Translations under genes and position numbers: made by a program
In this document: positions 40,061-49,300 of the stretch, piece after piece
How positions within the stretch are numbered: position 1 is the first letter of the stretch
Layout of the letters: each line of letters opens with the position of its first letter
The notes under the pieces: model-generated
The model's input: the letters and a program-made list of their open reading frames with translations, nothing else
What the model was told of the DNA's origin: nothing
Databases searched by the model: none
DNA from: Chitinophagaceae bacterium
GTDB taxonomy: Bacteria > Bacteroidota > Bacteroidia > Chitinophagales > Chitinophagaceae
NCBI GenBank assembly: GCA_016786885.1
Contig: JAEUVO010000054.1
Span: 1-64,000 of the forward strand
DNA: 64,000 bases
Direction: 5' to 3'

Positions 40061-41200
40061 TTGAGCGAAAAAGACGTAAAAATTAACCTAAATCAGCCTG
40101 TTTCGTACAAAAAACAGGAGAAACCCCGCATTTTGGTGGCTCCGCTTGATTGGGGACTGGGCCATGCTGCCCGCTGCATACCCATCATCCGGGAACTGCT
40201 GACACAGAAATGCGAGGTAATAACAGGAGGCAGCGGATCATCCAGGATGATCCTGCAAAGTGAATTTCCTGCTTTACTGCATTTGGAAGCTCCTTCTTTT
40301 GTTGTCAGGTATAGCAAATCCAAATGGATGTTCCCGTTAAAAATGATGAAACAGTTTCCCCTTCTTAAGAAACAATCAGGAATGGAAACTAATTGGCTCA
40401 ATGAAGTCGTGGAGCAATATTCCATTGATGCTGTAATATCTGATAACCGGTTTGGTATGCATCACGGTAAAATTCCCTGCATATTCATCAGCCATCAGCT
40501 TGGGCTAAAGTCAGGATTAGGAAAATTTATTGACCGGTTCATACAGCGAAAACAATATACTATACTCAATAAATACGCTGCCTGTTGGATACCTGACTAT
40601 GAAACAGGGGTTTCCCTCGCCGGAGAATTATCACATCCTTCAAAAAAACCACAGTTGCCTCTTTATTACCTAGGAGCATTATCACGATTTGAAAGAAAGA
40701 AACTACCAGAGAAAAAGAATCATGTACTGGTTATTTTATCAGGACCCGAGCCGCAAAGAACTATACTGGAAAAAATGATCTCTGCAGGGATTCACAAATT
40801 TGAGGGAACAGTAACGATTATAAGAGGTCTCCCTGATTCATCGGAGCAGATTCCTTCAACCGGTTCTGTGCAGTACTTTAATCATTTACCTGCAGAAAAA
40901 CTGAATGAGCAGATAATAGCTGCCGAATATATTATCAGCCGCAGTGGCTATAGCACTCTTATGGACGTAATACCCCTGCAAAAGAAAAGTATCCTTATTC
41001 CTACCCCCGGACAGCCTGAGCAGGAATACCTTGGAGACTACTACATGAAACAACATATGGCACTCTGTATAAAACAAAAACATTTTTCATTTACCAAAGC
41101 TATACGGGAAGCCACCAATTTTTCTTACCAGATACCAATTCTGCCCGTAAACGATAAGCTTAGTGAGGTAATCCGGAAATTCGTTGCAGCAATACACTAA
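40061..41200 (+). CDS. MurG-like (GT28-type) glycosyltransferase
   Basis: The protein of about 379 residues has the GT-B layout of glycosyltransferase family 28 and UDP-sugar transferases. Its N-terminal LVAPLDWGLGHAARCIPIIREL is a close match to the GxGHxxR donor/acceptor-loop motif. The C-terminal half reads VLVILSGPEPQRT, then YFNHLPAEKLNEQI and IISRSGYSTLMDVIPLQKKSILIPTPGQPEQEYLG, the classical UDP-sugar site. The substrate is unknown. The open frame extends back to 39950 but has no ATG and overlaps a well-supported lipoprotein gene; the TTG at 40061 is the best start, just before the conserved domain. Confidence 0.82.
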   Translation: MSEKDVKINLNQPVSYKKQEKPRILVAPLDWGLGHAARCIPIIRELLTQKCEVITGGSGSSRMILQSEFPALLHLEAPSFVVRYSKSKWMFPLKMMKQFPLLKKQSGMETNWLNEVVEQYSIDAVISDNRFGMHHGKIPCIFISHQLGLKSGLGKFIDRFIQRKQYTILNKYAACWIPDYETGVSLAGELSHPSKKPQLPLYYLGALSRFERKKLPEKKNHVLVILSGPEPQRTILEKMISAGIHKFEGTVTIIRGLPDSSEQIPSTGSVQYFNHLPAEKLNEQIIAAEYIISRSGYSTLMDVIPLQKKSILIPTPGQPEQEYLGDYYMKQHMALCIKQKHFSFTKAIREATNFSYQIPILPVNDKLSEVIRKFVAAIH

Positions 41201-41242
41201 ACATTCCATTTATATTTGCAGCTTCTTTCAAATTATTGATTT

Positions 41243-42136
41243 CTGAATACGAATAACAAAGCTCATATCGCTGTTTTACTAACCAACTTGTTCTTCGCTG
41301 CCAACCTGAGTATGGTAAAACATATCTCGCCGACAGTAGTAGGGCCATATGGATTAAACGTACTTCGTGTTGGTATCAGCTTGTTGCTATTTTGGATGGT
41401 TTGGATTTTTGGGGAAACTACAGCAGGGATTCAGCGAAAAGACCTTTCCAGGTTTTTCCTTTGTGGATTAACAGGTGTTGCTATTAACCAGATGCTTTTC
41501 ATAAAAGGGCTGACGATGACTTCCACTATTCATGCATCATTACTTATGCTGTGCACTCCTTTACTGATTACTGTTTTTGCTTTCTGGATACTAAAAGAAA
41601 AGATCACTTTTCTTAAATCGCTGGGCCTTGCACTTGGTATTGGCGGGGCTGCCTTACTGATAATGTCAAAAGAAAAAAACGGTACTGCTTCTTTATCTGG
41701 TGATATGCTTATCGTATTGAATGCAATGGCTTATACTATCTATTTCATTCTGGTAAAACCTTTAATGCAGAAATACCCGCCACTGCATGTAATAAGATGG
41801 GTATTTACTTTCGGTTTCCTGATGATCGTACCATTTGGCTGGATACAGTTCACCGAAGTGCAATGGATACAATTTAACTTGTCACATTTTATTTCACTTT
41901 TTACTATCGTCATTTGTGGTACTTTTTTGGCTTATTCCTTTAATATTTTTGGAATAAAACACCTCGGAGCAGGCGTTACTGGTTCATATATTTACACACA
42001 GCCGGTGTTTGCAGCCGTCATTGCAGCTCTTTTCTTAAAAGAACATTTTAATTGGGAAAAAGTACTCGCAGGGTTAATGATTTTCAGCGGAGTGTTTTTA
42101 GTAAGTCGTAAAGCCCCACCTGTTATTGAGGAGTAA
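41243..42136 (+). CDS. EamA-family (DMT) transporter with unusual start
   Basis: The protein has ten hydrophobic segments as two EamA repeats (about 5-135 and 150-290), the layout of drug/metabolite transporters. Typical text includes VGPYGLNVLRVGISLLLFW, GVAINQMLFIKGLTMTSTIHASLL and LGAGVTGSYIYTQPVFAAVIAALFLKE. No ATG precedes the first helix. A TTG at 41288 would cut that helix (HIAVLLTNLFFAANLSMVKH) in half, whereas the frame stays open to a stop at 41237-41239 with CTG at 41243 as the only plausible upstream start. I list the gene from 41243; the start is uncertain. It is convergent with sixA, 5 bases away. Substrate unknown. Confidence 0.8.
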   Translation: MNTNNKAHIAVLLTNLFFAANLSMVKHISPTVVGPYGLNVLRVGISLLLFWMVWIFGETTAGIQRKDLSRFFLCGLTGVAINQMLFIKGLTMTSTIHASLLMLCTPLLITVFAFWILKEKITFLKSLGLALGIGGAALLIMSKEKNGTASLSGDMLIVLNAMAYTIYFILVKPLMQKYPPLHVIRWVFTFGFLMIVPFGWIQFTEVQWIQFNLSHFISLFTIVICGTFLAYSFNIFGIKHLGAGVTGSYIYTQPVFAAVIAALFLKEHFNWEKVLAGLMIFSGVFLVSRKAPPVIEE

Positions 42137-42141
42137 AAGCC

Positions 42142-42636
42142 TTACTGGCTTGATTTAGGGTAATCAAAAAACCAAAAATCTTTCTTCGCCGTTTTGAATT
42201 CCTTCCAGTCATTGCAGTGAATTTTTATGGCAAAAACACCACAGGTTGGGATATTATCAATTCTTGCATCTGTCAACAAATTGGCAAAATCAGTAATACC
42301 ATTATTGTGAGAAAAAATGGCAATATTGCTCAAGGAGTCATCAACGTTTTCAATAACTGAAAAGAAAAGTTCTGCTGAAGGAAGATAAAGTTCATCCTTA
42401 AAAAATATATTCCCTTTTTTGATACCAAGTTCTTCAGCAAACACTTTAGCTGTTTTTGCAGCCCTTTTTGCCGGACTTGCAATTATTGCATCAACCACAA
42501 CACTTTTGTTCTTTAACCTTTTGGCCATTACTGGCGCATCTTTTTTACCCCTCTCATTCAAAGGCCTGTCAAAATCATCAAGACCTGCCTGCCCCCAATC
42601 GCTCTTGGCATGACGAACAAGTATCAATGTTTTCAT
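42142..42636 (-). CDS. sixA: SixA-type phosphohistidine phosphatase
   Basis: The 164-residue histidine-phosphatase-superfamily protein starts with the catalytic RHA motif LILVRHAKSDW. A late AIFSHNNGITDF carries the second active-site His. SixA removes phosphate from phosphohistidine in phosphorelay proteins. The short length and the AKSDW continuation point to SixA rather than phosphoglycerate mutase. A kinase gene lies 2 kb away, but no direct link is implied. Its start lies about 50 bases after the PurF-like gene's stop. Confidence 0.85.
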   Translation of the reverse strand: MKTLILVRHAKSDWGQAGLDDFDRPLNERGKKDAPVMAKRLKNKSVVVDAIIASPAKRAAKTAKVFAEELGIKKGNIFFKDELYLPSAELFFSVIENVDDSLSNIAIFSHNNGITDFANLLTDARIDNIPTCGVFAIKIHCNDWKEFKTAKKDFWFFDYPKSSQ

Positions 42637-42682
42637 TCAATGAAATTTATTATGAAAGATACAATATGAATGCATTCTCCTG

Positions 42683-44530
42683 CTAATAACCCCTGACGTT
42701 CTTTCCTTCCATATAATTCATAAAAGCCTTGTTCACCACTTTGTTTCCGCCCGGAGTAGGGTAATTGCCTGTAAAATACCAGTCGCCTAAATTGCCAGGG
42801 CAAGCTTTATGCAGGTCTTCGATGCTCTGGAAGATTACATATACCGGAGTATCAAGCCCTGAGGGTGTTATTAATTCAGCAATTTTACCGGAAATCTCTT
42901 CCGCGGTGAATTGCTTGTATAGTTGTTTTACAACATTCTCCGTATGAAGCTGGTTATTTCGCTGAAGATCCTTGCATTTATCAAGCAGGCTGGTCAATAA
43001 TTCTGTTTTACCTCTTTCCTTTATCAGTTCAACCGCAGCATTAAAGGCAATAAAGTCTCCCATTTTGCTCATATCAATGCCGTAGCAATCCGGATAACGG
43101 ATCTGGGGCGATGAAGAGACCACAACTATTCTTTTTGGCTTCAATCTTCCCAACATCCGGATAATGCTTTCTTTAAGCGTTGTTCCTCTTACAATAGAGT
43201 CATCGATCACTACCAGTGTATCCTGCCCTGGGCGGACGGTTCCGTAGGTAATATCATAGACGTGTTGAACCATTTCATTGCGGCTTACATCTTCCGTAAT
43301 AAAGGTTCTCATCTTCACGTCTTTTATTGCAATCTTTTCTATGCGTATCTTACGGGTTATCATTTCCGTAAGTTTTTCTGCATCGAAATTATTTCCCCAG
43401 CTTAGTATGCGTTCAATTTTTACTTTGTTGAGGTAGTCTTCCATCCCTTTCAGCATCCCGTAAAATGCTGTTTCTGCTGTATTGGGAATAAAAGAAAAAA
43501 TTGTATTCTTAAGATCATGATCAATGATGTTCAGCACCTGTTCGCTCAGGTTGTATCCCAACGCATTCCTTTCTCTGTAAATTTTCTCATCACTGCCTCT
43601 GGAAAAATAGATTCTTTCAAAGCTGCAGGCTTTCCTTTCTTTAGGCTCAAGTATCTGGGCTACTTCAATTTCTCCGTCCTCAGTCACTATCAATGCCTGC
43701 CCCGGCATTAATTCCTGTACTTCATTTTCGCCAACGTTAAATGTAGTTCTGATAGCAGCCCTTTCAGAAGCAGCCACTACTACTTCATCATTAATATAGT
43801 AATAGGAGGGCCTGATTCCATGTGCATCACGAAAAACAAAACCGATGCCATTACCTGTAACCCCGCCTACATGAAAACCGCCATCAAGAAGTGGAAGTGC
43901 TTTTTTCAACACTTTTTTGATATCCATTTTCTGGGGCGAGGCTTCATCTTCCTTGCAAAGAAAAGTATGCATGAGTTCTATCATGGCAGCAAGATCGCTG
44001 AACCGGACAGTATGGTGTGGCTCTTTCCCTACCAGTGTGAATAGTTCATCCGAGTTAACAATATTAAAATTTCCTGCCAGGGCAAGGTTGCGTGCAGGAA
44101 TTGTATCTCTGTTTATAAAGGGGTGGCAGTACTCCAGTTTATTTTTTCCTTGTGTTCCATAGCGAAGATGACCTAATAACAATTCACCCAGGAAAGCTAC
44201 ATGCCCTTTCATCAACCCAGGGTGGCTTTTTATATCAGGATGATATTTTTCCAGTTCTTCAATTTCTTTTCCTACCTGTTGAAAAATATCGGCTATGGCT
44301 TGCGGAGCATTACTGCGTATCCGATTCATGAAGGGGTAACCAGGTTCCACATTAAGTTTGACAGTTGCCACACCTGCCCCATCCTGTCCACGATTGTGTT
44401 GCTTTTCCATAAGCAGGTACAGCTTGTTAAGACCCCACAGTACCGTACCATACTGTTGCTGGTAATATGAAAAAGATTTTCTTAACCGGATGAATGCCAG
44501 TCCGCATTCGTGTTTGATCGGGTCGCTCAT
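42683..44530 (-). CDS. Amidophosphoribosyltransferase-like (PurF-family) protein with altered glutaminase site
   Basis: The 615-residue protein combines an N-terminal Ntn glutaminase domain (about 9-290) and a phosphoribosyltransferase domain (about 320-520), plus a roughly 100-residue C-terminal extension. The nucleophile would be Cys9 in HECGLAFI after an eight-residue propeptide, as in B. subtilis PurF. GHLRYGTQG carries the conserved Arg. The oxyanion-hole Asn-Gly-Asn of PurF reads Ala-Gly-Asn here (ALAGNFNIV). The PRPP loop VVIDDSIVRGTTLKES and IRYPDCYGIDM are intact. PurF makes 5-phosphoribosylamine in purine synthesis; this long, divergent form may be a paralog with another role. A TACCTTTG box ends 8 bases before the ATG. 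Confidence 0.85.
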   Translation of the reverse strand: MSDPIKHECGLAFIRLRKSFSYYQQQYGTVLWGLNKLYLLMEKQHNRGQDGAGVATVKLNVEPGYPFMNRIRSNAPQAIADIFQQVGKEIEELEKYHPDIKSHPGLMKGHVAFLGELLLGHLRYGTQGKNKLEYCHPFINRDTIPARNLALAGNFNIVNSDELFTLVGKEPHHTVRFSDLAAMIELMHTFLCKEDEASPQKMDIKKVLKKALPLLDGGFHVGGVTGNGIGFVFRDAHGIRPSYYYINDEVVVAASERAAIRTTFNVGENEVQELMPGQALIVTEDGEIEVAQILEPKERKACSFERIYFSRGSDEKIYRERNALGYNLSEQVLNIIDHDLKNTIFSFIPNTAETAFYGMLKGMEDYLNKVKIERILSWGNNFDAEKLTEMITRKIRIEKIAIKDVKMRTFITEDVSRNEMVQHVYDITYGTVRPGQDTLVVIDDSIVRGTTLKESIIRMLGRLKPKRIVVVSSSPQIRYPDCYGIDMSKMGDFIAFNAAVELIKERGKTELLTSLLDKCKDLQRNNQLHTENVVKQLYKQFTAEEISGKIAELITPSGLDTPVYVIFQSIEDLHKACPGNLGDWYFTGNYPTPGGNKVVNKAFMNYMEGKNVRGY

Positions 44531-44538
44531 GGAAGGCG

Positions 44539-44546
44539 CAAAGGTA
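44539..44546 (-). promoter_or_regulatory. -7 box (TACCTTTG) for the PurF-like gene
   Basis: A perfect TANNTTTG on the minus strand, ending 8 bases before the ATG at 44530. No -33 TTG is found. It lies in the 43-base gap after the kinase gene. Confidence 0.55.
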
Positions 44547-44573
44547 GGCGTTAAATACGAACTATCCTGCTAA

Positions 44574-47500
44574 TTAATAAGGTTGATTATCCCGTAACTG
44601 GGGAATAATTACTGAGAGGGAGCACCCGGAACCAGGCGCAGAGGTTATTTCAACTTTTCCATTAAAAAGAGCTGCTCTAGTATTGATATTACTAAAACCA
44701 AGGCCTCCATTTTTCCTTGTATCGGGGTCAAACCCTTTGCCATTATCCTTAATATTGAGCATAATATATTCAGCATCAGACTGGAGTTTTATCTGGATAG
44801 TCGTCGCCCCGGCATGCCGGATAATATTGCTTACCTGTTCCTGTATGATACGGAAAAGCATCAGCCTGAGGTTGACGGGAAGGTTATCTTCATTAAAGTA
44901 ACGATACTGGAATTCTATATTAAATGTATGTGCCCTTTTTAGAGCATCGCAAAGATCCTGAACAGATTCTACCAGCCCCAGGTCCCCAAGAGTTGGTGGA
45001 ACCAGCGACTGCGACATCTGTCTTATCTCATTTATGATAGTGGCAAGGTTTTTATGAGAAAGACTGATCATCTCCCGCACTTCGCCAGTAGCTTTTTCCT
45101 TTGCTACTTCCAGGTATAGCCTGGTGGTATTAAGGTGTTGATTAATATTATCATGCAATTCTTTTCCTATCTCCCTTCTTTCCTTTTCCTGGCCGTCAAT
45201 TGTAGCCTGTGTCACCTGTTTTTGCTTTTGAATTTCCTGTTCAATTAATTCCTGGGAGAGTCTTTTTTGTTCGGTAATATCAGTAAAAGAACAAATGACA
45301 TTAATAATACTTCCATCTCCATCCAGCACCGGTTCTGCATTTACCAACAGCCAAACTCTGTCATTGGTAACAGGTCTGTAAATTCCCATTACCACATCCA
45401 GCACAGGTTTCTTTGTCCTAAAAGCTACTGGAACAGGATGAGTATCTACCGGGAAATCCTGTCCATCCTCATGTATAACATTCCACTTTGGGTCCCGGGG
45501 TGTTATACCAAGCAATTGATCCTCTGTTAAACCAAGCAGATCGAGAGCTGCCTGATTGGTCACTACCATTTTCTCATTTTCATCCTGTAGCAGTACTCCC
45601 ATCTTCAGATTATGTATCAGATTCCTGAATCTTCTTTCACTTTCTCTTAGCTTATCTTCAATTTTCTTTCTTTTAGAGTCATTTGTGAAATAAATAACCA
45701 TCGCATTAAAAGTAGGGTTATCCAGCAGATTGTGGCCCCTTACCGTACACCAGACCCACTCTCCGTTTGCGTGGAGAAGACGAAGAGAAATGTAATTCAG
45801 TACAGATTCGTTTTTAGACTCCATTGCAAAAGCTTCCAGCGCCGATTTAATATCTTCCGGAAAAACAAATTCGAAAATACTGTGTCCCAAAAGATCAGCA
45901 GGTTCATACCCTGATATCTTATCAATAGACGGACTGCAATATTTTATATTACCCTTTGTATCTGTCATTACTATACCATCCAACGAATGGGTGATCATAT
46001 TACGGTAAAACAATTCACTTTCCTGTAGTTTTGCCTGCGCTTCTTTTCTCTCCGTTATGTCTCTTCCCACTCCCAGTAAACCAATTTTGTTTCCCATATC
46101 ATCATACAATAATGATACGGTATGCAACAAATATTTCCGTTCTCCATCTCTTCCAACAAAAGACACTTCTCCTTTCCATATGCCATTCGAAAAGACAATT
46201 TCAGCCACCTGGTCATGTGTATATGGTGTATAATCTGTATCCAGCACCAGCCTGAATGGTTTGCCAACAGCCTCTTGCTCTGTAATCCCGGTCAGCTTTT
46301 CAATAATGTGATTCCAGGAAGTTACAACCCTGTCCAGATCAGTTGTTACAATCACATCTGTAACATTATTGAGGATAGTTGCCTGGCTACGGAACATTTT
46401 CTCACTTTCGATAAGAGCTTCTTCTGTTCTTTTGCGCATTGTATCATCATAAAAATTGATCACAATCCCTTTAATATAAGGATTGGCCAAGAGATTATGC
46501 CCTCTTATCATACACCACATCCAGCCAGTCTCTTTGCTTAGTAATCTTACAGAGATGAATTTTTTTCTTCCTGAAATATTATTGATTTCATCCCAAAATG
46601 CAGAAATAGCCTGCTGACGATCATCCGGATGGGCATAATCAAAAGTATTTTTACCAAGAACCTCTTCGGTTGTATAACCCAGTATTGATGTGATGGAAGG
46701 TGATGCAAAAGTTATCACTCCTTCTATATTGGCGATCAGTATTCCATCTAGAGAGTTGGAAAACAGATTCCGGTAAAATAATTCGCTGGTTTTTAATTGT
46801 TGTTCTGCCTGGCGTTGTTCCGTAATATCCTGTTGTGTGCCCCAAACTCTTCTAACCATACCATTTTCAACAATACCTGTCATCTGGTTCAGAAAGTGTT
46901 TGATTTTACCATTACGATCAAATTCTCTTGTTTCTACGGTGGTAGTTTGAAATCCATTTCTTATAAATTCTTTCAAATTCTCCACTCTTTCCGGGTCAGA
47001 AAAATCCATGAGTTGATCCAACGAGGTACCAATTATTTCATCTGCCTTATCAAACCCGTACATCCGGGCCAGGTTATCATTACACTCTACCAGCCACGAA
47101 TTCCTTTTCCAATACTCAACGATTTTTTCAGGTGGATCTGTTATGATCACCGGTTCTGAAGACTCAAACAGCCAAAGCCCTTCTGCACTTTTTTCGAAGG
47201 CCTTATATCTTTCTGAAAGTTTCCCGCTAACACTTCCGGATTCTTGTACATTGATATCGCCGTGAAAATTTTGTATTCCTATGGCTTGTACCAGTTTGGC
47301 ATTACCAGATTCGTCAGCAAAAGCAGCAACTTCCCAGGCAATCTCACAATAATTATTGTCTGATAGAATAAGCTTCAGCACTACTTTTATTAACTGCCCT
47401 GGACTTTGAACACATTGCTTAAAAACTGTATCAATCTTTTTTGCCTCTTCCTCCTGAAAAATCTTACTGACAGGCTGGCCAGGAAAATCAGGTGAGATAT

Positions 47501-47633
47501 GATCAAAATCTTTCTGAAATAACGGGTTTACAAAAGTGAGGTTCCCTTTCAGATCAATAAGCAAGTAATAAAATTGCCCCGATTGCCGGAAATAATCCGT
47601 CAGGCTTTTTGTATTGGATACTGAAGTAAACAT
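44574..47633 (-). CDS. Multi-PAS sensor histidine kinase (HisKA_3/NarX-like)
   Basis: The 1019-residue soluble kinase has no membrane segment. It holds six PAS domains at about 1-120, 140-275, 283-400, 408-532, 538-656 and 663-790. Domains 3 and 5 are near-duplicates: each opens SELFYRN, then SLDGI, then a conserved S/Y.CSPSI core and a WCxxRGHNLL end. A HisKA_3 dimerisation segment holds His827 in GKELHDNINQHL. A HATPase_c domain (about 930-1012) has NIIRHAGATT, DNGKGFDP and GLGFSNI. It would sense cytoplasmic redox, light or small molecules. No response regulator lies next to it, so its partner is elsewhere. No ATG-proximal promoter box is evident. Confidence 0.9.
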   Translation of the reverse strand: MFTSVSNTKSLTDYFRQSGQFYYLLIDLKGNLTFVNPLFQKDFDHISPDFPGQPVSKIFQEEEAKKIDTVFKQCVQSPGQLIKVVLKLILSDNNYCEIAWEVAAFADESGNAKLVQAIGIQNFHGDINVQESGSVSGKLSERYKAFEKSAEGLWLFESSEPVIITDPPEKIVEYWKRNSWLVECNDNLARMYGFDKADEIIGTSLDQLMDFSDPERVENLKEFIRNGFQTTTVETREFDRNGKIKHFLNQMTGIVENGMVRRVWGTQQDITEQRQAEQQLKTSELFYRNLFSNSLDGILIANIEGVITFASPSITSILGYTTEEVLGKNTFDYAHPDDRQQAISAFWDEINNISGRKKFISVRLLSKETGWMWCMIRGHNLLANPYIKGIVINFYDDTMRKRTEEALIESEKMFRSQATILNNVTDVIVTTDLDRVVTSWNHIIEKLTGITEQEAVGKPFRLVLDTDYTPYTHDQVAEIVFSNGIWKGEVSFVGRDGERKYLLHTVSLLYDDMGNKIGLLGVGRDITERKEAQAKLQESELFYRNMITHSLDGIVMTDTKGNIKYCSPSIDKISGYEPADLLGHSIFEFVFPEDIKSALEAFAMESKNESVLNYISLRLLHANGEWVWCTVRGHNLLDNPTFNAMVIYFTNDSKRKKIEDKLRESERRFRNLIHNLKMGVLLQDENEKMVVTNQAALDLLGLTEDQLLGITPRDPKWNVIHEDGQDFPVDTHPVPVAFRTKKPVLDVVMGIYRPVTNDRVWLLVNAEPVLDGDGSIINVICSFTDITEQKRLSQELIEQEIQKQKQVTQATIDGQEKERREIGKELHDNINQHLNTTRLYLEVAKEKATGEVREMISLSHKNLATIINEIRQMSQSLVPPTLGDLGLVESVQDLCDALKRAHTFNIEFQYRYFNEDNLPVNLRLMLFRIIQEQVSNIIRHAGATTIQIKLQSDAEYIMLNIKDNGKGFDPDTRKNGGLGFSNINTRAALFNGKVEITSAPGSGCSLSVIIPQLRDNQPY

Positions 47634-47743
47634 TATTACATCAAATGACTTTTTTGTACGGCAATCATTCAGGTAAAAATAGTTATATTAATAATTTGTT
47701 ATAATAGTTTATTTACTATCATTTTGAAATTCTCCGATCTATA

Positions 47744-47775
47744 TAAGAGAAAAGCCGTTACAAGAGTAACGGCTT
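47744..47775 (-). terminator. Rho-independent terminator after the SurA-like gene
   Basis: A 10-bp perfect stem (AAGCCGTTAC at 47752-47761 with GTAACGGCTT at 47766-47775) and a 4-base loop. On the minus strand it is followed by TTTCTCTTA. It lies 24 bases after the stop codon. Confidence 0.88.
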
Positions 47776-47798
47776 CCATTAAATATATTCTGTCATAC

Positions 47799-49172
47799 TT
47801 AGAATGCTTTTGTATCTGTAGCAAACTTTTGCATTTGTGGACACTCTTCCGCTGTTGCCGGATCTATCATTACGTAATAGGAGGGAAGCTTGTTCTTTAG
47901 CCATTTTTCCATAGTCTTGCTTTTCTTCTCTTCCAGGGCAAAGTTGGAAATCTTACTGTAATCATCCTGCATATTCATCCGGTGCGGTTGTGAACGGGAT
48001 TTAAGGTAAACAACCCGTACTCCTTTTTTGCCCTGCTCACTCTCAAAGGCAGTAGGTTGTGAATAATCGCCTACTTTCATTTTACCTAACATTGCTACCA
48101 TATCTTTATCCAGCATATCGATCGTTACAAATGTTGATCCTTCCCTGTCAGTAATGCACGGACCTGTATATTTTGCTGCCTCATCATCGCTATACTTAGA
48201 AGCAGCCTCATTAAAACCTATGATTCCCGCTATTATCTTTGAGCGAACCGTATCCAGTTTTCTTCTTGCCTGCCCGATCTCTTCTTCTGTAACAGGAGGT
48301 ATGCGGAGAATATGACGCACAATCGCATCATCACCATTACGTTGTACCATCTGAATAATATGGAATCCAAATTTTGATTTGACAGGTGAAGATATTTCAC
48401 CTTCCTTCAACCGGAAAGCAGTCGACATAAATACAGGGTCCCATGTCTTTTCAGTTCTGTTTATCTGGTACTGGCCACCCCTATCGCGGCTCCCGGGATC
48501 TTCAGAAACCTTTTTAGCTAATTGCTCAAAAGTAGTAACCTTCATCTCAATCTGCTTCTTATAGTTATTCATTTCTCCCACTATATACTGTTCGAGTTCT
48601 CTTGATGGTTTGGGATAAATAATAATCTGGCATATTTCCAGTTCAGATTCATAGAAAGGCAAACTGTCTTTTGGTATTTTATCAAAGTAAGCTTTTACTT
48701 CTATCGGCGTAATTCTGACGTTGTCAACGATCTTACGTTGCATCGCTTGCGCCAGTTTCTGTTCCTTTACAGATTCTCTTGCATCATCCTTAATCTGGTA
48801 GATGGTTTTACCTGCAATCTCTTCCAGTGCTTCCTGGCTTCCTAACTGGTTAATATAGGTTCTGATACGATTGTCCAGATCAGCTTCTACCTCTTCATCA
48901 GTAACCGGAAGAGAATCCTTCATAGCCTGTAGCATCAGTACTTTTGAAATGATTGCCTGTTCCATCAATAAACATTCACCATTCTCCGGAACAGTGCCTC
49001 CCTGGCGGGCAATATCGGCCAATGAGTTTTTAATATCTGAATACAGGATGATCCTGTCACCGACTATACCGGCAATTTTATCTGCAATCACTTTTTTGGG
49101 CTGACCCTGAGCCGATGTAATAATCGCCAGAGTTAAAAAACAGGCAGTTAAGATTTTCTTTGTAATAAGCAT
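47799..49172 (-). CDS. surA: SurA-like periplasmic peptidyl-prolyl isomerase/chaperone
   Basis: The 457-residue product has a signal peptide (TLAIITSAQGQ). The SurA N-terminal chaperone domain follows (about 27-170, starting ADKIAGIVGDRIILYSDI). Two parvulin domains come next, about 172-275 (ESELEICQIIIYPKPS to SPVKSKFGFHIIQMV) and about 280-390. SurA escorts unfolded outer-membrane proteins through the periplasm. It has a strong terminator downstream and a perfect TACTTTTG box 5 bases before its start. It is one of two PPIC foldases in the window; this one is the better match to SurA. Confidence 0.9.
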   Translation of the reverse strand: MLITKKILTACFLTLAIITSAQGQPKKVIADKIAGIVGDRIILYSDIKNSLADIARQGGTVPENGECLLMEQAIISKVLMLQAMKDSLPVTDEEVEADLDNRIRTYINQLGSQEALEEIAGKTIYQIKDDARESVKEQKLAQAMQRKIVDNVRITPIEVKAYFDKIPKDSLPFYESELEICQIIIYPKPSRELEQYIVGEMNNYKKQIEMKVTTFEQLAKKVSEDPGSRDRGGQYQINRTEKTWDPVFMSTAFRLKEGEISSPVKSKFGFHIIQMVQRNGDDAIVRHILRIPPVTEEEIGQARRKLDTVRSKIIAGIIGFNEAASKYSDDEAAKYTGPCITDREGSTFVTIDMLDKDMVAMLGKMKVGDYSQPTAFESEQGKKGVRVVYLKSRSQPHRMNMQDDYSKISNFALEEKKSKTMEKWLKNKLPSYYVMIDPATAEECPQMQKFATDTKAF

Positions 49173-49177
49173 AAGTT

Positions 49178-49185
49178 CAAAAGTA
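49178..49185 (-). promoter_or_regulatory. surA -7 box (TACTTTTG)
   Basis: A perfect TANNTTTG on the minus strand, ending 5 bases before the ATG at 49172, so a near-leaderless message is predicted. No -33 TTG. The gap to infB (49186-49300) shows no clear terminator for infB. Confidence 0.55.
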
Positions 49186-49300
49186 CTTTGCCGGGTATAA
49201 CATATATATTATAAGGCAGGTATTTAACAAAAGTTTGATACGGACCTCAGGTTTTCAGCTGTTAAAGATGAATTATCAGGCTACTTTGAAGCCCAGAAAA

